Source: CAYOBW01 sp964402115
Lineage (GTDB): Bacteria > Verrucomicrobiota > Kiritimatiellia > UBA8416 > CAYOBW01
Direction of reading: 5' to 3'
NCBI GenBank assembly: GCA_964402115.1
Contig: CAYOBW010000200.1
Location: 1 to 13,217 of the forward strand
DNA: 13,217 bases
Below are positions 1 to 8,453 of this stretch, in pieces; within the stretch, counting starts at the first letter, position 1; each line of letters opens with the position of its first letter. The position numbers were made by a program, and so were the translations under genes. The notes under the pieces are model-generated. The model was not told the DNA's origin and did not search any database. It was given only the letters and a program-made list of their open reading frames with translations.

Positions 1-324
1 GACGGCCACCTCTGCATCCTGGAGACGCCGCTCTTCCGCGTGCGCATGAAGAAGGAGACCCGCTACTGCTACTCCGAGGCCGGGCGCGACCAGGCCGTGA
101 AGCAGTTCGGCCGCGGCACCGAGGTGACCCGCTTCAAGGGGCTGGGCGAAATCAACCCGACCGAGTTCAAGGCCTTCATCGGGGATAACATGCGGATCAC
201 GCCGGTGACCCTCGGCGCGGAGCGCTCACTGGCCGAGATCCTGGGGTTCTACATGGGCAAGAACACGCAGGAGCGGCGCGACTACATCATGGGCAACCTG
301 GTCATTGACGAGGCCGTCCTATGA
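1..324 (+). CDS. parE: Topoisomerase IV / gyrase subunit B, C-terminal fragment (5' end outside window)
   Basis: This is the last 107 residues of the ATPase subunit of a type IIA topoisomerase; the frame is open from base 1, so the gene starts before the window. The visible part is the end of the TOPRIM region and the conserved C-terminal segment. RFKGLGE is at fragment residues 44-50, followed by NPTEF, and MGKNTQERRDYI lies near the end. These match the GyrB/ParE C-terminus, and the MGKNTxERR form resembles Bacteroidota-type topoisomerase IV B. The stop codon overlaps the start of the subunit A gene by four bases (ATGA), so the two subunits are probably translationally coupled and made in equal amounts. 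Calling it ParE rather than GyrB rests on the partner gene lacking a visible GyrA box; the subtype is uncertain. Confidence 0.88.
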   Translation, partial: DGHLCILETPLFRVRMKKETRYCYSEAGRDQAVKQFGRGTEVTRFKGLGEINPTEFKAFIGDNMRITPVTLGAERSLAEILGFYMGKNTQERRDYIMGNLVIDEAVL

Positions 325-2423
325 GCCGCAAGCCGCGCATCCCCCAGCAGGAATTCCTCTTCGGCGGCGCTTTGCCCGCGCCCGCGCCGGCCGCCCCCGA
401 ACCGCCGGCCACCCCTCCGGTGGAGCTGGAGGCGGAGATACCGCCGCCGGAAGATACCGATCCGAACCTGCCGCACGCGTACGACATTGCGGGGCCGCTC
501 AAGAGGCTGATGGACGGGAACTTCCTCGCCTACGCCTCGTACGTCATCTGCGACCGCGCCATCCCCAACCTCGCGGACGGCCTCAAGCCCGTCCAGCGGC
601 GCATCCTGCACTCCCTGCACGAGCGGGATGACGGCCGCTTCATCAAGGTGGCCAACGTGGTGGGCCACTGCATGCAGTACCACCCGCACGGCGATGCGTC
701 CATCGGCGACGCCCTCGTGAACCTCGCGAACAAGACGTACCTCATCGAGGGCCAGGGCAACTTCGGCAACCTGTTCACCGGCGACCGCGCCGCCGCCGCG
801 CGCTACATCGAGTGCCGCCTCACCGAGCTCGCCCGGAAGGAGGTCTTCAACAACGACCTCACCGAGTTCATCCCGAGCTACGACGGCCGCAACAAGGAGC
901 CGGTCACCCTGCCGTGCAAGATCCCGCTGCTGCTCATGCTCGGCGCCGAGGGCATCGCCGTGGGCCTCTCCACGCGCATCCTCCCGCACAACTTCATCGA
1001 GTTACTGCAGGCGCAGATCGCCGTCCTCCAGAACAAGAAGTTCCAGCTCCTGCCCGACTTCCCGCAGGGCGGCTCGATGGACGTCACCGAGTACGACAAG
1101 GGCAACGGGCGGGTGCGGGTGCGCGCCACCATCGAGAAGCGCGACGCCCGCCACCTTGTCATCCGGCAGCTGCCCTACGCGACCACCACCGAGAGCCTCA
1201 TCGACTCCATCGAGGACGCCATCCGCAAGGGTAAGGTGCCGGTCAAGACCATCAACGACTTCACCGCCGAGCAGGTCGAAATCGAGCTCGTCCTCGAACA
1301 GGGCGCGCAGCCGGACAAGGTCATCACCAAGCTCTACGCCTTCACGGCCTGCGAGGCGTCCGTCTCGAGCCGCGTGATCGTCATCCACAACCGCCGCCCG
1401 GTCGAGATGAACGTACACGAGGTGTTGCAGGAGAACACCCGGCAGCTCGTGGACATCCTCCGCCGCGAGCTGGAGCACCGCCGCCGCACGCTCACCGACG
1501 AAATGCACGCCAAAACCCTCGTGCAGATCTTCATCGAGAACCGCATCTACAAACGCATCGAGGAGTGCCAGACGCTGCCGGCCGTGCAGAAGGCCGTCCT
1601 CGACGGACTCGCGCCGTTCCGCCCGCAGCTCGTGCGCGATGTGACCCTGGACGACGTCGAGATGCTCCTGGGCATCAAGATCCGTCGCATCTCGCTCTTC
1701 GACATGCGCAAGAACGAGGAGGAACTCGCCGGCATCCGGGCTGAGCTCGAGCGGATCGCCAAGGACCTGGCCGACCTCACCCGCTACGCCATCCAGTATC
1801 TGCGGCAGCTCGTGAAGACCTACGCCGAGCAGTATCCCCGCCGCACGACGGTGACGACGTTCGACGCGATCGAACTGCGCACGCTGACGGCCAACGAGCT
1901 CGAGGTCTGCCACGACCGCGAGACCGGCTACCTCGGCTACGGGGTCAAGGGCGTCTCCGTGCTCCACTGCTCCTCGCTGGACAAGCTCTTCCTCGCCTGG
2001 GGCGACGGCCGGTACAAGGTCATCGCCCCCCCCGAGAAGCTGTTTGTGGACACGAGCCTCCTGTACGTCAACCGCGAGGATCGCGAGCGCGTCTTCACGG
2101 TCATCTACACGGAGGAGCAGTTCACGTTCATGAAGCGCTTCGCCGTCGGCGGCACGATCCTCAACAAGGAGTACGCGTTCGCGGCTCCGGGTGTGCAGGT
2201 GCACCTCTTCGAGGAGGGTTCCCCCGAGGTGGTTTACGTCAAGTACAAGCAGGCCAAGGGGCAGCGGATCCACCAGCAGATGTTCCACCCTGCGGACGTG
2301 CCCGTGAAGAGCGTCAAGTCGCGTGGCAACCAGATGACCGCCAAGGTGGTGGACCGCCTGTCGCTGCGCAAACCGTCCTGGTGGGACGACGCCTCGGAGG
2401 ACCCGCGCGGCCGCCTGCTGTAG
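321..2423 (+). CDS. parC: DNA topoisomerase IV / gyrase subunit A
   Basis: This 700-residue protein is the DNA breakage-reunion subunit that cuts and rejoins both DNA strands during decatenation or supercoil removal. A Pro/Ala/Glu-rich N-terminal extension of about 50 residues precedes the winged-helix core. KPVQRRILHSL (residues 89-99), HPHGDASIGD (121-130) and the catalytic loop AAAARYIECRL (157-167, Tyr162) are all present. A long helical segment (about 380-500) fits the coiled-coil arm and C-gate. The C-terminal region (about 510-700) is short for a full six-bladed pinwheel, and I see no QRRGGKG-type GyrA box. This favours topoisomerase IV-like activity over gyrase. The HPHGDASIGD form is like Bacteroidota ParC. 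The usual quinolone-contact Ser is Ala126, while the acidic residue is kept as Asp130. The ATG overlaps the parE stop. The gene ends in TAG, with no conserved sequence after it. Confidence 0.93.
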   Translation: MSRKPRIPQQEFLFGGALPAPAPAAPEPPATPPVELEAEIPPPEDTDPNLPHAYDIAGPLKRLMDGNFLAYASYVICDRAIPNLADGLKPVQRRILHSLHERDDGRFIKVANVVGHCMQYHPHGDASIGDALVNLANKTYLIEGQGNFGNLFTGDRAAAARYIECRLTELARKEVFNNDLTEFIPSYDGRNKEPVTLPCKIPLLLMLGAEGIAVGLSTRILPHNFIELLQAQIAVLQNKKFQLLPDFPQGGSMDVTEYDKGNGRVRVRATIEKRDARHLVIRQLPYATTTESLIDSIEDAIRKGKVPVKTINDFTAEQVEIELVLEQGAQPDKVITKLYAFTACEASVSSRVIVIHNRRPVEMNVHEVLQENTRQLVDILRRELEHRRRTLTDEMHAKTLVQIFIENRIYKRIEECQTLPAVQKAVLDGLAPFRPQLVRDVTLDDVEMLLGIKIRRISLFDMRKNEEELAGIRAELERIAKDLADLTRYAIQYLRQLVKTYAEQYPRRTTVTTFDAIELRTLTANELEVCHDRETGYLGYGVKGVSVLHCSSLDKLFLAWGDGRYKVIAPPEKLFVDTSLLYVNREDRERVFTVIYTEEQFTFMKRFAVGGTILNKEYAFAAPGVQVHLFEEGSPEVVYVKYKQAKGQRIHQQMFHPADVPVKSVKSRGNQMTAKVVDRLSLRKPSWWDDASEDPRGRLL

Positions 2424-2579
2424 CGCCCCCGCGGGCGAGAACCAGGCCCGCCCCAGACCGGCAGACGCGCTTCCCACGCGGTCACAAGGCGCTCGTCACT
2501 CACGTCGCGAACACGTTGCGAGAGCTCGGCCTGCCGCCGACGGAAGCGCAGCGCGACGAGGGGCAGACTGCTGCGTTCC

Positions 2580-4259
2580 CTACTTCCCCTTCGCCGGCGC
2601 GATTGCGATCTCCCAGATCGTCGGGCCATCGGTGGCCTCGAGGATGTTCAGGCGCACGGCGTTCCCGGTGACGGGCGGGAAGGTCGCCGCGAACTTCTCG
2701 CCGAGCGTGGCGCCCGCGTGGAACGTCCGCCACCCCTCGCCTTCGCGGACCTGCAGCTCGAACTTCCGCACCCGTTCATAAGCCTCGGAGATGGCAATCC
2801 GATCGAAGGTCAGCGGCTTGCCGAGCTCCACCTCCACCCACGCCTGGTGGACGCCCGCGTCCGTCGCCCACCGGGTCTCGGGCTCGCCGTCGAACGCCTT
2901 CTCGGCCGTGTACTCCGCCTCGTTCTGGTAAACGTTAGAGGCCCGCGCGGGCTTGCCCTGCGTGCTGGTCGCCAGGGATGCTATCGGCTTGAGCGCAAGC
3001 GCCGGCCCGTCGAGCTCCAGCTGCACGATGGTATCCAGCTCCCGACGGTCGGCCGCGGGTACGGCAATCCGCACGCCGTCGTCGGTTTGCAGCACATCCA
3101 CCGTGCCGCCGGTCAGCAGGCTGCTGCGCACGATGCGCGCCGGCAGCGCAGGCAACGCAAGCACATCCTCGTTCCATTTCAGCACGTGCACGTAAATCGT
3201 GTTGCCCTTGCGCGTGGTCACAAAACCGGCCCCCGGGCGGTAAGGTCCGCCGCGCGTGGCGTACACGCTCTCGCCGTACTGCGCCAGCCACTGCCCCATT
3301 TCCTTCAGCCGCTCGACCTGCCGCGGCTCGATCCGCCCGTCGGGCATGGGGCCGACATTGAAGAGCAGGTTGCCATCGCCGCCCACCGTCTGCACCAGCA
3401 CGTCCAGGCAGGCCTTCAGGGACTTCATCGCGTCGTTCGGCTTCCACGCCCACTGCTGACAGATCGTCATGCACGTCTCCCACGGGCGCTCCACGTTGAA
3501 CCCGCCCACGCGCTGCTCCGGCGTCTCGTAGTCGCCCCGCGCCCCGGTGCGATTGTTGACCACGATGTTCGGCTGCAGCGAGCGGCAGAGGTCGATGACG
3601 CTCTGCCCGCGCTTCGCATCGAACTCCTGCGGCACGTCATACCACAGCGTGAACAGGGGCCCGTACTTCGTGATCAGCTCGGTGGTCTGGTTCTTGAGGT
3701 ACTGCGTATAGGCCTCGATGTCCGGGTTCGGCTTGCGGCTACGGCCGCCCGGGCTGCCCAGCGGAAAGGCGGGATGATGCCAGTCGCAGGTGCTGTAGTA
3801 CGTCCCGAAGCCGATCCCCGCGGCGCGGCAGGCCTCCGAGAGTTCCTTGGTGACATCGCGTTTGAACGGCGAGTTCATGATGTTGTGGTCCGTCTGCTTG
3901 GTGTCGAACATGCAGAAACCGTCGTGGTGCTTGGTCACGAGCACCATGTACCGCATGCCCGCCGCCCTGGCGATGGAGACCCACTCCGTGGCGTTGAAGT
4001 TCGTCGGATTGAACTGCTTGTAGAGGTCGTCGTACTCCGCCTGCGGCACCTGCGCGCCGCGGGACCAGCCGATCTCCGTGCCCTTGATGCTGACAGGGCC
4101 CCAGTGGATGAACATCCCGAACCGTGGCGCCCGCCACGCCGCGATCCGCGCCTCGTCAGCGGCCGCCTGACCGGCCGGGTCCGCATCCGCACCCCGCGCT
4201 CCCGCCGCCACGCCCGCCAGAATCGCCAACGCCACCAGCCCTTGCACGCTTGACCGCAT
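2580..4259 (-). CDS. Secreted GH29 alpha-L-fucosidase with F5/8-type C (CBM32-like) domain
   Basis: This 559-residue exported glycosidase is predicted to release terminal alpha-L-fucose from glycans such as fucoidan, plant or mucin chains. A signal peptide spans about residues 1-24 (basic Arg2, hydrophobic core, ARGA before the mature end). The GH29 barrel follows: FGMFIHWGP (47-55), HHDGFCMFD (111-119), LWYDVP (205-210) with Asp208 the expected nucleophile, and GGDGNLLFNVGP (293-304). A small beta domain (about 335-425) leads to a discoidin-like module (about 435-555; AEKAFDGEPETRWATD, then WVEVELG), which probably binds sugar. The acid/base Glu cannot be assigned with certainty; Glu261 in WETCMT is a candidate. 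A longer frame opens at 4382, but the start at 4259 is chosen because it follows an AGGGAGG site and begins the signal peptide. The gene converges with parC and ends in TAG. Exact linkage specificity is unknown. Confidence 0.92.
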   Translation of the reverse strand: MRSSVQGLVALAILAGVAAGARGADADPAGQAAADEARIAAWRAPRFGMFIHWGPVSIKGTEIGWSRGAQVPQAEYDDLYKQFNPTNFNATEWVSIARAAGMRYMVLVTKHHDGFCMFDTKQTDHNIMNSPFKRDVTKELSEACRAAGIGFGTYYSTCDWHHPAFPLGSPGGRSRKPNPDIEAYTQYLKNQTTELITKYGPLFTLWYDVPQEFDAKRGQSVIDLCRSLQPNIVVNNRTGARGDYETPEQRVGGFNVERPWETCMTICQQWAWKPNDAMKSLKACLDVLVQTVGGDGNLLFNVGPMPDGRIEPRQVERLKEMGQWLAQYGESVYATRGGPYRPGAGFVTTRKGNTIYVHVLKWNEDVLALPALPARIVRSSLLTGGTVDVLQTDDGVRIAVPAADRRELDTIVQLELDGPALALKPIASLATSTQGKPARASNVYQNEAEYTAEKAFDGEPETRWATDAGVHQAWVEVELGKPLTFDRIAISEAYERVRKFELQVREGEGWRTFHAGATLGEKFAATFPPVTGNAVRLNILEATDGPTIWEIAIAPAKGK

Positions 4260-4264
4260 CGCAA

Positions 4265-4271
4265 CCTCCCT
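4265..4271 (-). promoter_or_regulatory. Ribosome binding site of the fucosidase gene
   Basis: The minus strand reads AGGGAGG, five bases before the ATG at 4259. It is the only strong Shine-Dalgarno match near the possible starts, and it places translation initiation at the signal-peptide methionine rather than at the upstream in-frame ATG at 4382. Confidence 0.75.
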
Positions 4272-4330
4272 CGCTCGTCTCGCTCCCGTGACCGCACCAC
4301 CACACAGCCGCTTGCCGCGTGTGGCAGCCG

Positions 4331-4359
4331 TATCTACCATGCGCAGGTGCGCCTGTCCA
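4331..4359 (-). promoter_or_regulatory. Candidate sigma70-like promoter for the fucosidase gene
   Basis: On the minus strand TGGACA (4354-4359, five of six consensus bases) is followed by a 17-base spacer and TAGATA (4331-4336, three of six). It lies about 70 bases before the fucosidase start, in the 165-base gap after the amidohydrolase gene. The weak -10 and unknown sigma preference of the host keep this tentative. Confidence 0.25.
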
Positions 4360-4424
4360 CGAGGCTTTCGAGCGTGAATCATGAGCGCTGACGCACTGCT
4401 TTCCGGCTCGGTACCCCTTCATTT

Positions 4425-5756
4425 TCAGCTGCGCGGCCGGGCGACGACGGTCAGCTCATTTGTCGTGGCATCAGTCCGGACGAGTCCGATGGAATTCCTG
4501 GCGGTCACTTTGACGTCATAGGTGCCCGCGGGCAAGCCGGCAAGCTTGTCGCCAGGCAGCCTCCAGGTGCCGTCCAGGTTGTCAACGCCTGGGTTAACTT
4601 TGCCCGCAATTTCGACGCTCAGGCTGTCCGTTACGCTGCCCAGGGTGCCGGTGAGATCGGCAACCTGTCCGTTGACACTGAGGCTGTTGACGGTCACATC
4701 CGGAGGCAGTCGGTCGCATTTGAAGCTGCCCAGCTCGTAACCGATCTTGAAACCCCGCGCTTCCAGCACCTGCCGCACCCTGGGAATCAGCCGGGCGGCG
4801 TTCCAGTAATAGATGTGATTGAGCACCGGCTCCGGCAGGCTGAAGCCTTCCAGCCTGGGGCCGCCGTGCAGGCCGCTGGTCACCTGGTCGGTTTCGAGAA
4901 CCTTGCGCTCATTCAAGAAGCCGCCGGCGCCGCCGCCCGCCGCAAAGACGTCGGAGCCAAAAAGGATGCGGTCGCGGTACTTGATGTAGAACTCCCGGGC
5001 TTTGCTGACCGAATATTGGGCCGACTGCCGCATGTTATGCGTGAAGGCGACATCGACAAACACATTGGGGTATTTATCAAGGATGCCCGCCAGTTTTTCC
5101 ATGCCCTGGTCGCTTTCCAGCATGAAGAGCCCATGGGCAAAGATAAAGGTGGTCTGCGGGTGCGACCGGGCTACATCAATCGTATCGTCTTCGAACTTGG
5201 GGAAGGCGGCGTTGTTGCCTGTGGCATTACCCGGGTCACCGGTGTGGTAGCCCACCAGCGGCATGCCCTGCCGACCAGCTTCATCGAGCTGTTCATGGAT
5301 GCGCGGGATACTGCTCGACAAGATCGCCCCATGCGGCCACAGTTTCAGGCCGACGAAGCCCTGCTCTCTAAAGGTCCTGATTTCATCGATACCCCACCAG
5401 ATGCCTTCCCGGGGAATCGTGAAGGCGCCCGGGACAAAGAGGATCCGGTCAGCCAGCTTCTCCCTGACATACACCATGTCATTGCCCGGGATCTGGCGCA
5501 CACTGGCCGGGCTGGCATTGCTCCCGTTGTTGTCCTTCACCCAGAACAACCCCGCCAGCGAGATGCTGATGGTGCCGCCCCATTGGTCCATGGCTTCAAC
5601 GGCCTTGGCATACTGGGCCGTGGCATCCATGTGCGTGTGCATGTCCACCCGGGGCATAGCCGATGACGGGAAAATCACCTGCTGGTCCGCCGCCGAGGAA
5701 AGCGTCAGTGTCATCACCAGGTAAAGTGACACGCGGGTCGTTCGTGCTCTATTCAT
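4425..5756 (-). CDS. Secreted amidohydrolase (COG2159-like TIM barrel) with C-terminal Ig-like domain
   Basis: This 443-residue exported metal-dependent hydrolase has an unknown substrate. The N-terminus (MNRARTTRV, then a hydrophobic run ending LSSA-A) is a signal peptide of about 22 residues. The barrel carries the superfamily's metal-site pattern: HxH at His40/His42 (VDMHTHMD), His171 (GYHTGD), His208 (FIFAHG) and Asp269 (LFGSD). Lys138 in GLKLWPHG is also notable. Residues about 350-440 form a separate beta-rich module (SLSVNGQVADLTG through AGTYDVKVTARNSIG) resembling bacterial Ig-like repeats. GTG at 5765 is a possible start, but ATG at 5756 is chosen: it follows an AGGTGA site at five bases and starts the signal peptide. 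It begins five bases after the hydF stop, so it is probably cotranscribed with the hyd genes, although an exported enzyme has no evident part in cytoplasmic H-cluster assembly. A decarboxylase-like or lactonase activity is also possible in this family. Confidence 0.82.
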   Translation of the reverse strand: MNRARTTRVSLYLVMTLTLSSAADQQVIFPSSAMPRVDMHTHMDATAQYAKAVEAMDQWGGTISISLAGLFWVKDNNGSNASPASVRQIPGNDMVYVREKLADRILFVPGAFTIPREGIWWGIDEIRTFREQGFVGLKLWPHGAILSSSIPRIHEQLDEAGRQGMPLVGYHTGDPGNATGNNAAFPKFEDDTIDVARSHPQTTFIFAHGLFMLESDQGMEKLAGILDKYPNVFVDVAFTHNMRQSAQYSVSKAREFYIKYRDRILFGSDVFAAGGGAGGFLNERKVLETDQVTSGLHGGPRLEGFSLPEPVLNHIYYWNAARLIPRVRQVLEARGFKIGYELGSFKCDRLPPDVTVNSLSVNGQVADLTGTLGSVTDSLSVEIAGKVNPGVDNLDGTWRLPGDKLAGLPAGTYDVKVTARNSIGLVRTDATTNELTVVARPRS

Positions 5757-5761
5757 TCGGG

Positions 5762-5767
5762 TCACCT
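5762..5767 (-). promoter_or_regulatory. Ribosome binding site of the amidohydrolase, inside the hydF stop
   Basis: The minus strand reads AGGTGA, five bases before the ATG at 5756. Its TGA is the hydF stop codon, so termination of hydF and initiation of the amidohydrolase occur at the same place. It rules out the GTG at 5765, which lies within the site. Confidence 0.7.
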
Positions 5768-7030
5768 ATCGCAAGGGAAAGCGGCCGACCGGGAGTCCGG
5801 AACGGCACCCTGTGCCCGGTACACCTCCCGCGCCGCGGGGAAGGGCGACAGGGCGCGGTCCAGAACGCCGAGCGAGTGGGCGATGGCGACGCCGTAGTTG
5901 GTCAGCGGCACGCCCGCGGCCCGGCACTGCAGGAGCCGGCTCATCAGGTTGCGCCGGTTGAACGTGCACGAGCCGCAATGCACGACGAGCTTGTACGGCG
6001 TGAGGTCAGCCGGGAAGTCGAGGCCCTGGATATGCTCGAAAGCCAGCTTCCCGCCGACGTACTGCGTCAGCCACCGCGGGATCTTGACACGGCCGATGTC
6101 CTCGCCGATCGGATGGTGCGCGCACGCCTCCGCCATGAGCACCCGGTCGCCGGGACGCAGCCGGTCGATGCCGCGCGCGCCTTCGACGAAACTCTCGAGA
6201 TGCCCCTTGAGCCGCGCGAACAGAATCGAGAACGAAGTCATCGGCACGCCCGGCGGCGTGTCGGCCGCCACCTTCAGGAACGCCTGCGAGTCCGTCACAA
6301 CCAACGCCGGCGGCACGCTCAGCCGCTCCAGCGCGCTCCGCAGCTCCCGCTCCTTGACGACCAGGCAGCACGCGTCGTGGTCCAGCAGGTCCCGGATCGT
6401 CTGCACCTGCGGCAGAATCAGCCGCCCCTTCGGCGCTTCCAGGTCAATCGGCACCACGAGCACGGCGAATTCGCCAGGCGGCACGAGGTCGCCGGCGACC
6501 GAGATCGGATTCAGGAACTCCTCGGGCACGACCTGCAGCAGCGCCGCGCGCAACGCCTCCACGCCCTCGCCGGCTGACGCGACGGTGGTCACGAGCGGAA
6601 TGCCGCGAGCAGCCAGGGCTGCCTGCACCTCAGTCGTCGGCGCGGCGAGGTCATGCTTGTTGTGCACCACGATGACAGGGGTCTTGCGCTCCGCAAACGC
6701 CTCCAGCAAAGACTCTTCGAACGGGCCCCACCCGGCCGGATCGGTCACGAGCAGCGCGACGTCCGTCCGCGCAAACACCTCGCGCGTCTTCTGCACACGC
6801 AGCTCGCCCAGCGCACCCGAGTCGTCCACACCGGCTGTATCGATGAAGAGCACCGGCCCGATCGGCAGCAGCTCCATCGGCTTCTCGACCGGGTCCGTCG
6901 TCGTGCCAGCCACGTCGGAGACGATGGCGACACGCTGGCGCGTCAGCGCATTCAGCACCGACGACTTGCCGACGTTCCGTCGCCCGTACAAACCGATATG
7001 TAAACGCAGCCCCTTCGGTGTCGTCTGCAT
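5762..7030 (-). CDS. hydF: [FeFe]-hydrogenase maturation GTPase HydF
   Basis: HydF is the cytoplasmic GTPase and scaffold that receives the diiron precursor made with HydE and HydG and delivers it to apo-hydrogenase. This 422-residue protein has all the expected parts. The GTPase domain has a P-loop GRRNVGKSS (16-24), the switch threonines TTTD (43-46), DTAG (65-68) and NKHD (124-127). A dimerisation region follows. The C-terminal iron-sulphur domain has CAH (303-305) and HCGSC (351-355), giving CxH-x45-HCxxC, the family's [4Fe-4S] signature. The length is usual. An upstream ATG at 7087 exists, but the start at 7030 is chosen because the conserved N-terminus (LRLHIGLYGRRNVG) follows directly, and a GAGG-containing purine run sits about ten bases upstream, at the aspA stop. 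It is separated from aspA by ten bases and from the amidohydrolase by five. Confidence 0.96.
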   Translation of the reverse strand: MQTTPKGLRLHIGLYGRRNVGKSSVLNALTRQRVAIVSDVAGTTTDPVEKPMELLPIGPVLFIDTAGVDDSGALGELRVQKTREVFARTDVALLVTDPAGWGPFEESLLEAFAERKTPVIVVHNKHDLAAPTTEVQAALAARGIPLVTTVASAGEGVEALRAALLQVVPEEFLNPISVAGDLVPPGEFAVLVVPIDLEAPKGRLILPQVQTIRDLLDHDACCLVVKERELRSALERLSVPPALVVTDSQAFLKVAADTPPGVPMTSFSILFARLKGHLESFVEGARGIDRLRPGDRVLMAEACAHHPIGEDIGRVKIPRWLTQYVGGKLAFEHIQGLDFPADLTPYKLVVHCGSCTFNRRNLMSRLLQCRAAGVPLTNYGVAIAHSLGVLDRALSPFPAAREVYRAQGAVPDSRSAAFPCDR

Positions 7031-7040
7031 CCCCCACCCC

Positions 7041-8453
7041 TCACGCTTGCCCAAGCCGCAGCACGGCCTCGGGCGCGACCAGCGCATCGAACTCAGCCTC
7101 TGTCACCAGCCCGAGCCCGCACGCCACGGCGCGCACGGTGCGCCCCGTCTCTCGCGCCTCCGCCGCGACGGACCCGGCGGCTTCATAGCCTATGCGGCCG
7201 GCCAGCGCGGTCACGGTGGCGACCGCGCTTTCGACCTGCCGGCGGCAGTTCTCGACCTGGGCCGACAGCCCATCCACGCACAGCTCCTGCAGGATGCATG
7301 CGCCCCGCTCCAGCAAATCGAGGCTTTGCAGCAGGGCGTCGGCCACCAGCGGCAGGAACGGGTTCAGTTCCAGGCACCCGCCCGCGCAGGCCTGCGTGAG
7401 CGCCGCGTCGTAGCCGATGACCAGCAGCGCCGCCTGCGTCACCGCCTCGGGGATGACAGGGTTGACCTTACCCGGCATGATCGAGGAGCCCGCCTGGCGC
7501 GGGGGCAGCGCGATTTCGCCGAAGCCGCCGGACGGCCCCGCCGCGAGCAGTCGCAGGTCGCCGCAGACCTTCAGCAGGTTGACGGCCATGGCCTTGAGCA
7601 GCCCGCTGACCTCGACAAAGACATCCTGGTTCTGCGTCGCCTCGACGAGATTCTCCGCCCGGGCCAGCCCCAGTCCCGTCTGCTCGCGCAGCCGGTCCAC
7701 GACGCGCAGGATATACGCCCGCGGCGCGCCGAGCCCGGTGCCGATGGCGGTGCCGCCCAGGTTGACCACCCGCAGCCGCTCCTCGCACTTGTAGAGCCGC
7801 CATCGGTCGCGGTTGAAGGCCTCCGCGAAGGCCCCCATCGTGCGGCCCAGCGTGGTCAGCACCGCATCCTGCAGCTCCGTGCGGCCCAGCTTGACGACAT
7901 CCGCCAGCGCCCGCTCCTGGCGCTGGAAAGACTCCTGCAGGCGCGTCACCGCGGCGGTGAGACTGCGCACGCCGCGGATCGCGGCGACCCGCAAGGCCGT
8001 CGGGTACGTGTCGTTCGTCGACTGGTAGACGTTCACGTCCTCGAGCGGGTGAATCACGGCGTAGTCGCCGGGGGGCCGCCCCAGGCGCCGCAGGGCCACG
8101 TTCGCCAGCACCTCGTTGACGTTCATGTTCGTGGACGTGCCGGCCCCGCCCTGCAGCGCATCCACGACGATGTGCGCGTCGAGGTCGCCAGCCTCCAGAG
8201 CGGCGCAGGCCGCCTCCAGCGCGGCGAACCGCTCCTCGTCCCAGCGCCCCAACTCGTGCGCCGCAGTCAGGCAGGCGCGCTTCACGGCCCCGTACGCGTG
8301 GATCAGCGCGGGATGCACCGGCCGTCGCGCCAGGGGGAAGTTCCGGACCGCCCGCCAGGTGTGGATCCCATACAGCGCAGCGGCTGGCAGCACGGCCGAA
8401 CCCAGCGCGTCGCACTCCGTCCGCTCCGCGTTTTCGGCCATCGCCCCGCTCAC
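7041..8453 (-). CDS. aspA: Aspartate ammonia-lyase of the hydrogenase-maturation operon
   Basis: Aspartase reversibly splits L-aspartate into fumarate and ammonium. This 470-residue protein belongs to the aspartase/fumarase superfamily: GGAGTSTNMNVNEV (102-115), HPLEDVNVYQSTNDTYPTA (135-153), GRTELQDAV (190-198) and the signature loop GSSIMPGKVN (322-331). The DVNVYQSTNDTYP and GRTxLQDAV forms favour aspartase over class II fumarase, but LTTLGRT after LQDAV differs from the usual PMTLGQE, so it is a divergent member. Two starts compete. GTG at 8453 overlaps the hydE stop (GTGA) and has GGAGG seven bases upstream. ATG at 8441 lacks a good site. I use the GTG. Its position between hydE and hydF is known from [FeFe]-hydrogenase maturation loci of other anaerobes. 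The enzyme may supply ammonium for the bridgehead amine of the H-cluster or feed fumarate metabolism; both are inference. Confidence 0.9.
   Translation of the reverse strand: MSGAMAENAERTECDALGSAVLPAAALYGIHTWRAVRNFPLARRPVHPALIHAYGAVKRACLTAAHELGRWDEERFAALEAACAALEAGDLDAHIVVDALQGGAGTSTNMNVNEVLANVALRRLGRPPGDYAVIHPLEDVNVYQSTNDTYPTALRVAAIRGVRSLTAAVTRLQESFQRQERALADVVKLGRTELQDAVLTTLGRTMGAFAEAFNRDRWRLYKCEERLRVVNLGGTAIGTGLGAPRAYILRVVDRLREQTGLGLARAENLVEATQNQDVFVEVSGLLKAMAVNLLKVCGDLRLLAAGPSGGFGEIALPPRQAGSSIMPGKVNPVIPEAVTQAALLVIGYDAALTQACAGGCLELNPFLPLVADALLQSLDLLERGACILQELCVDGLSAQVENCRRQVESAVATVTALAGRIGYEAAGSVAAEARETGRTVRAVACGLGLVTEAEFDALVAPEAVLRLGQA

Noticed and set aside
2424..2437. A five-base-pair GC hairpin (CGCCC/GGGCG) directly after the parC stop as a rho-independent terminator
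   Set aside because: The stem is short and no T-run follows. Such pairings are frequent by chance at this base composition. The 156-base gap to the fucosidase stop shows nothing else.
1002..2477. A 491-residue open frame antisense to the topoisomerase A gene
   Set aside because: The composition (Leu/Val/Asp/His-rich mirror of the sense codons) and lack of motifs mark it as antisense shadow.
2718..4253. A 511-residue plus-strand frame opposite the fucosidase gene
   Set aside because: It has no recognisable domain or ribosome site, and the opposite strand encodes an intact GH29 enzyme.
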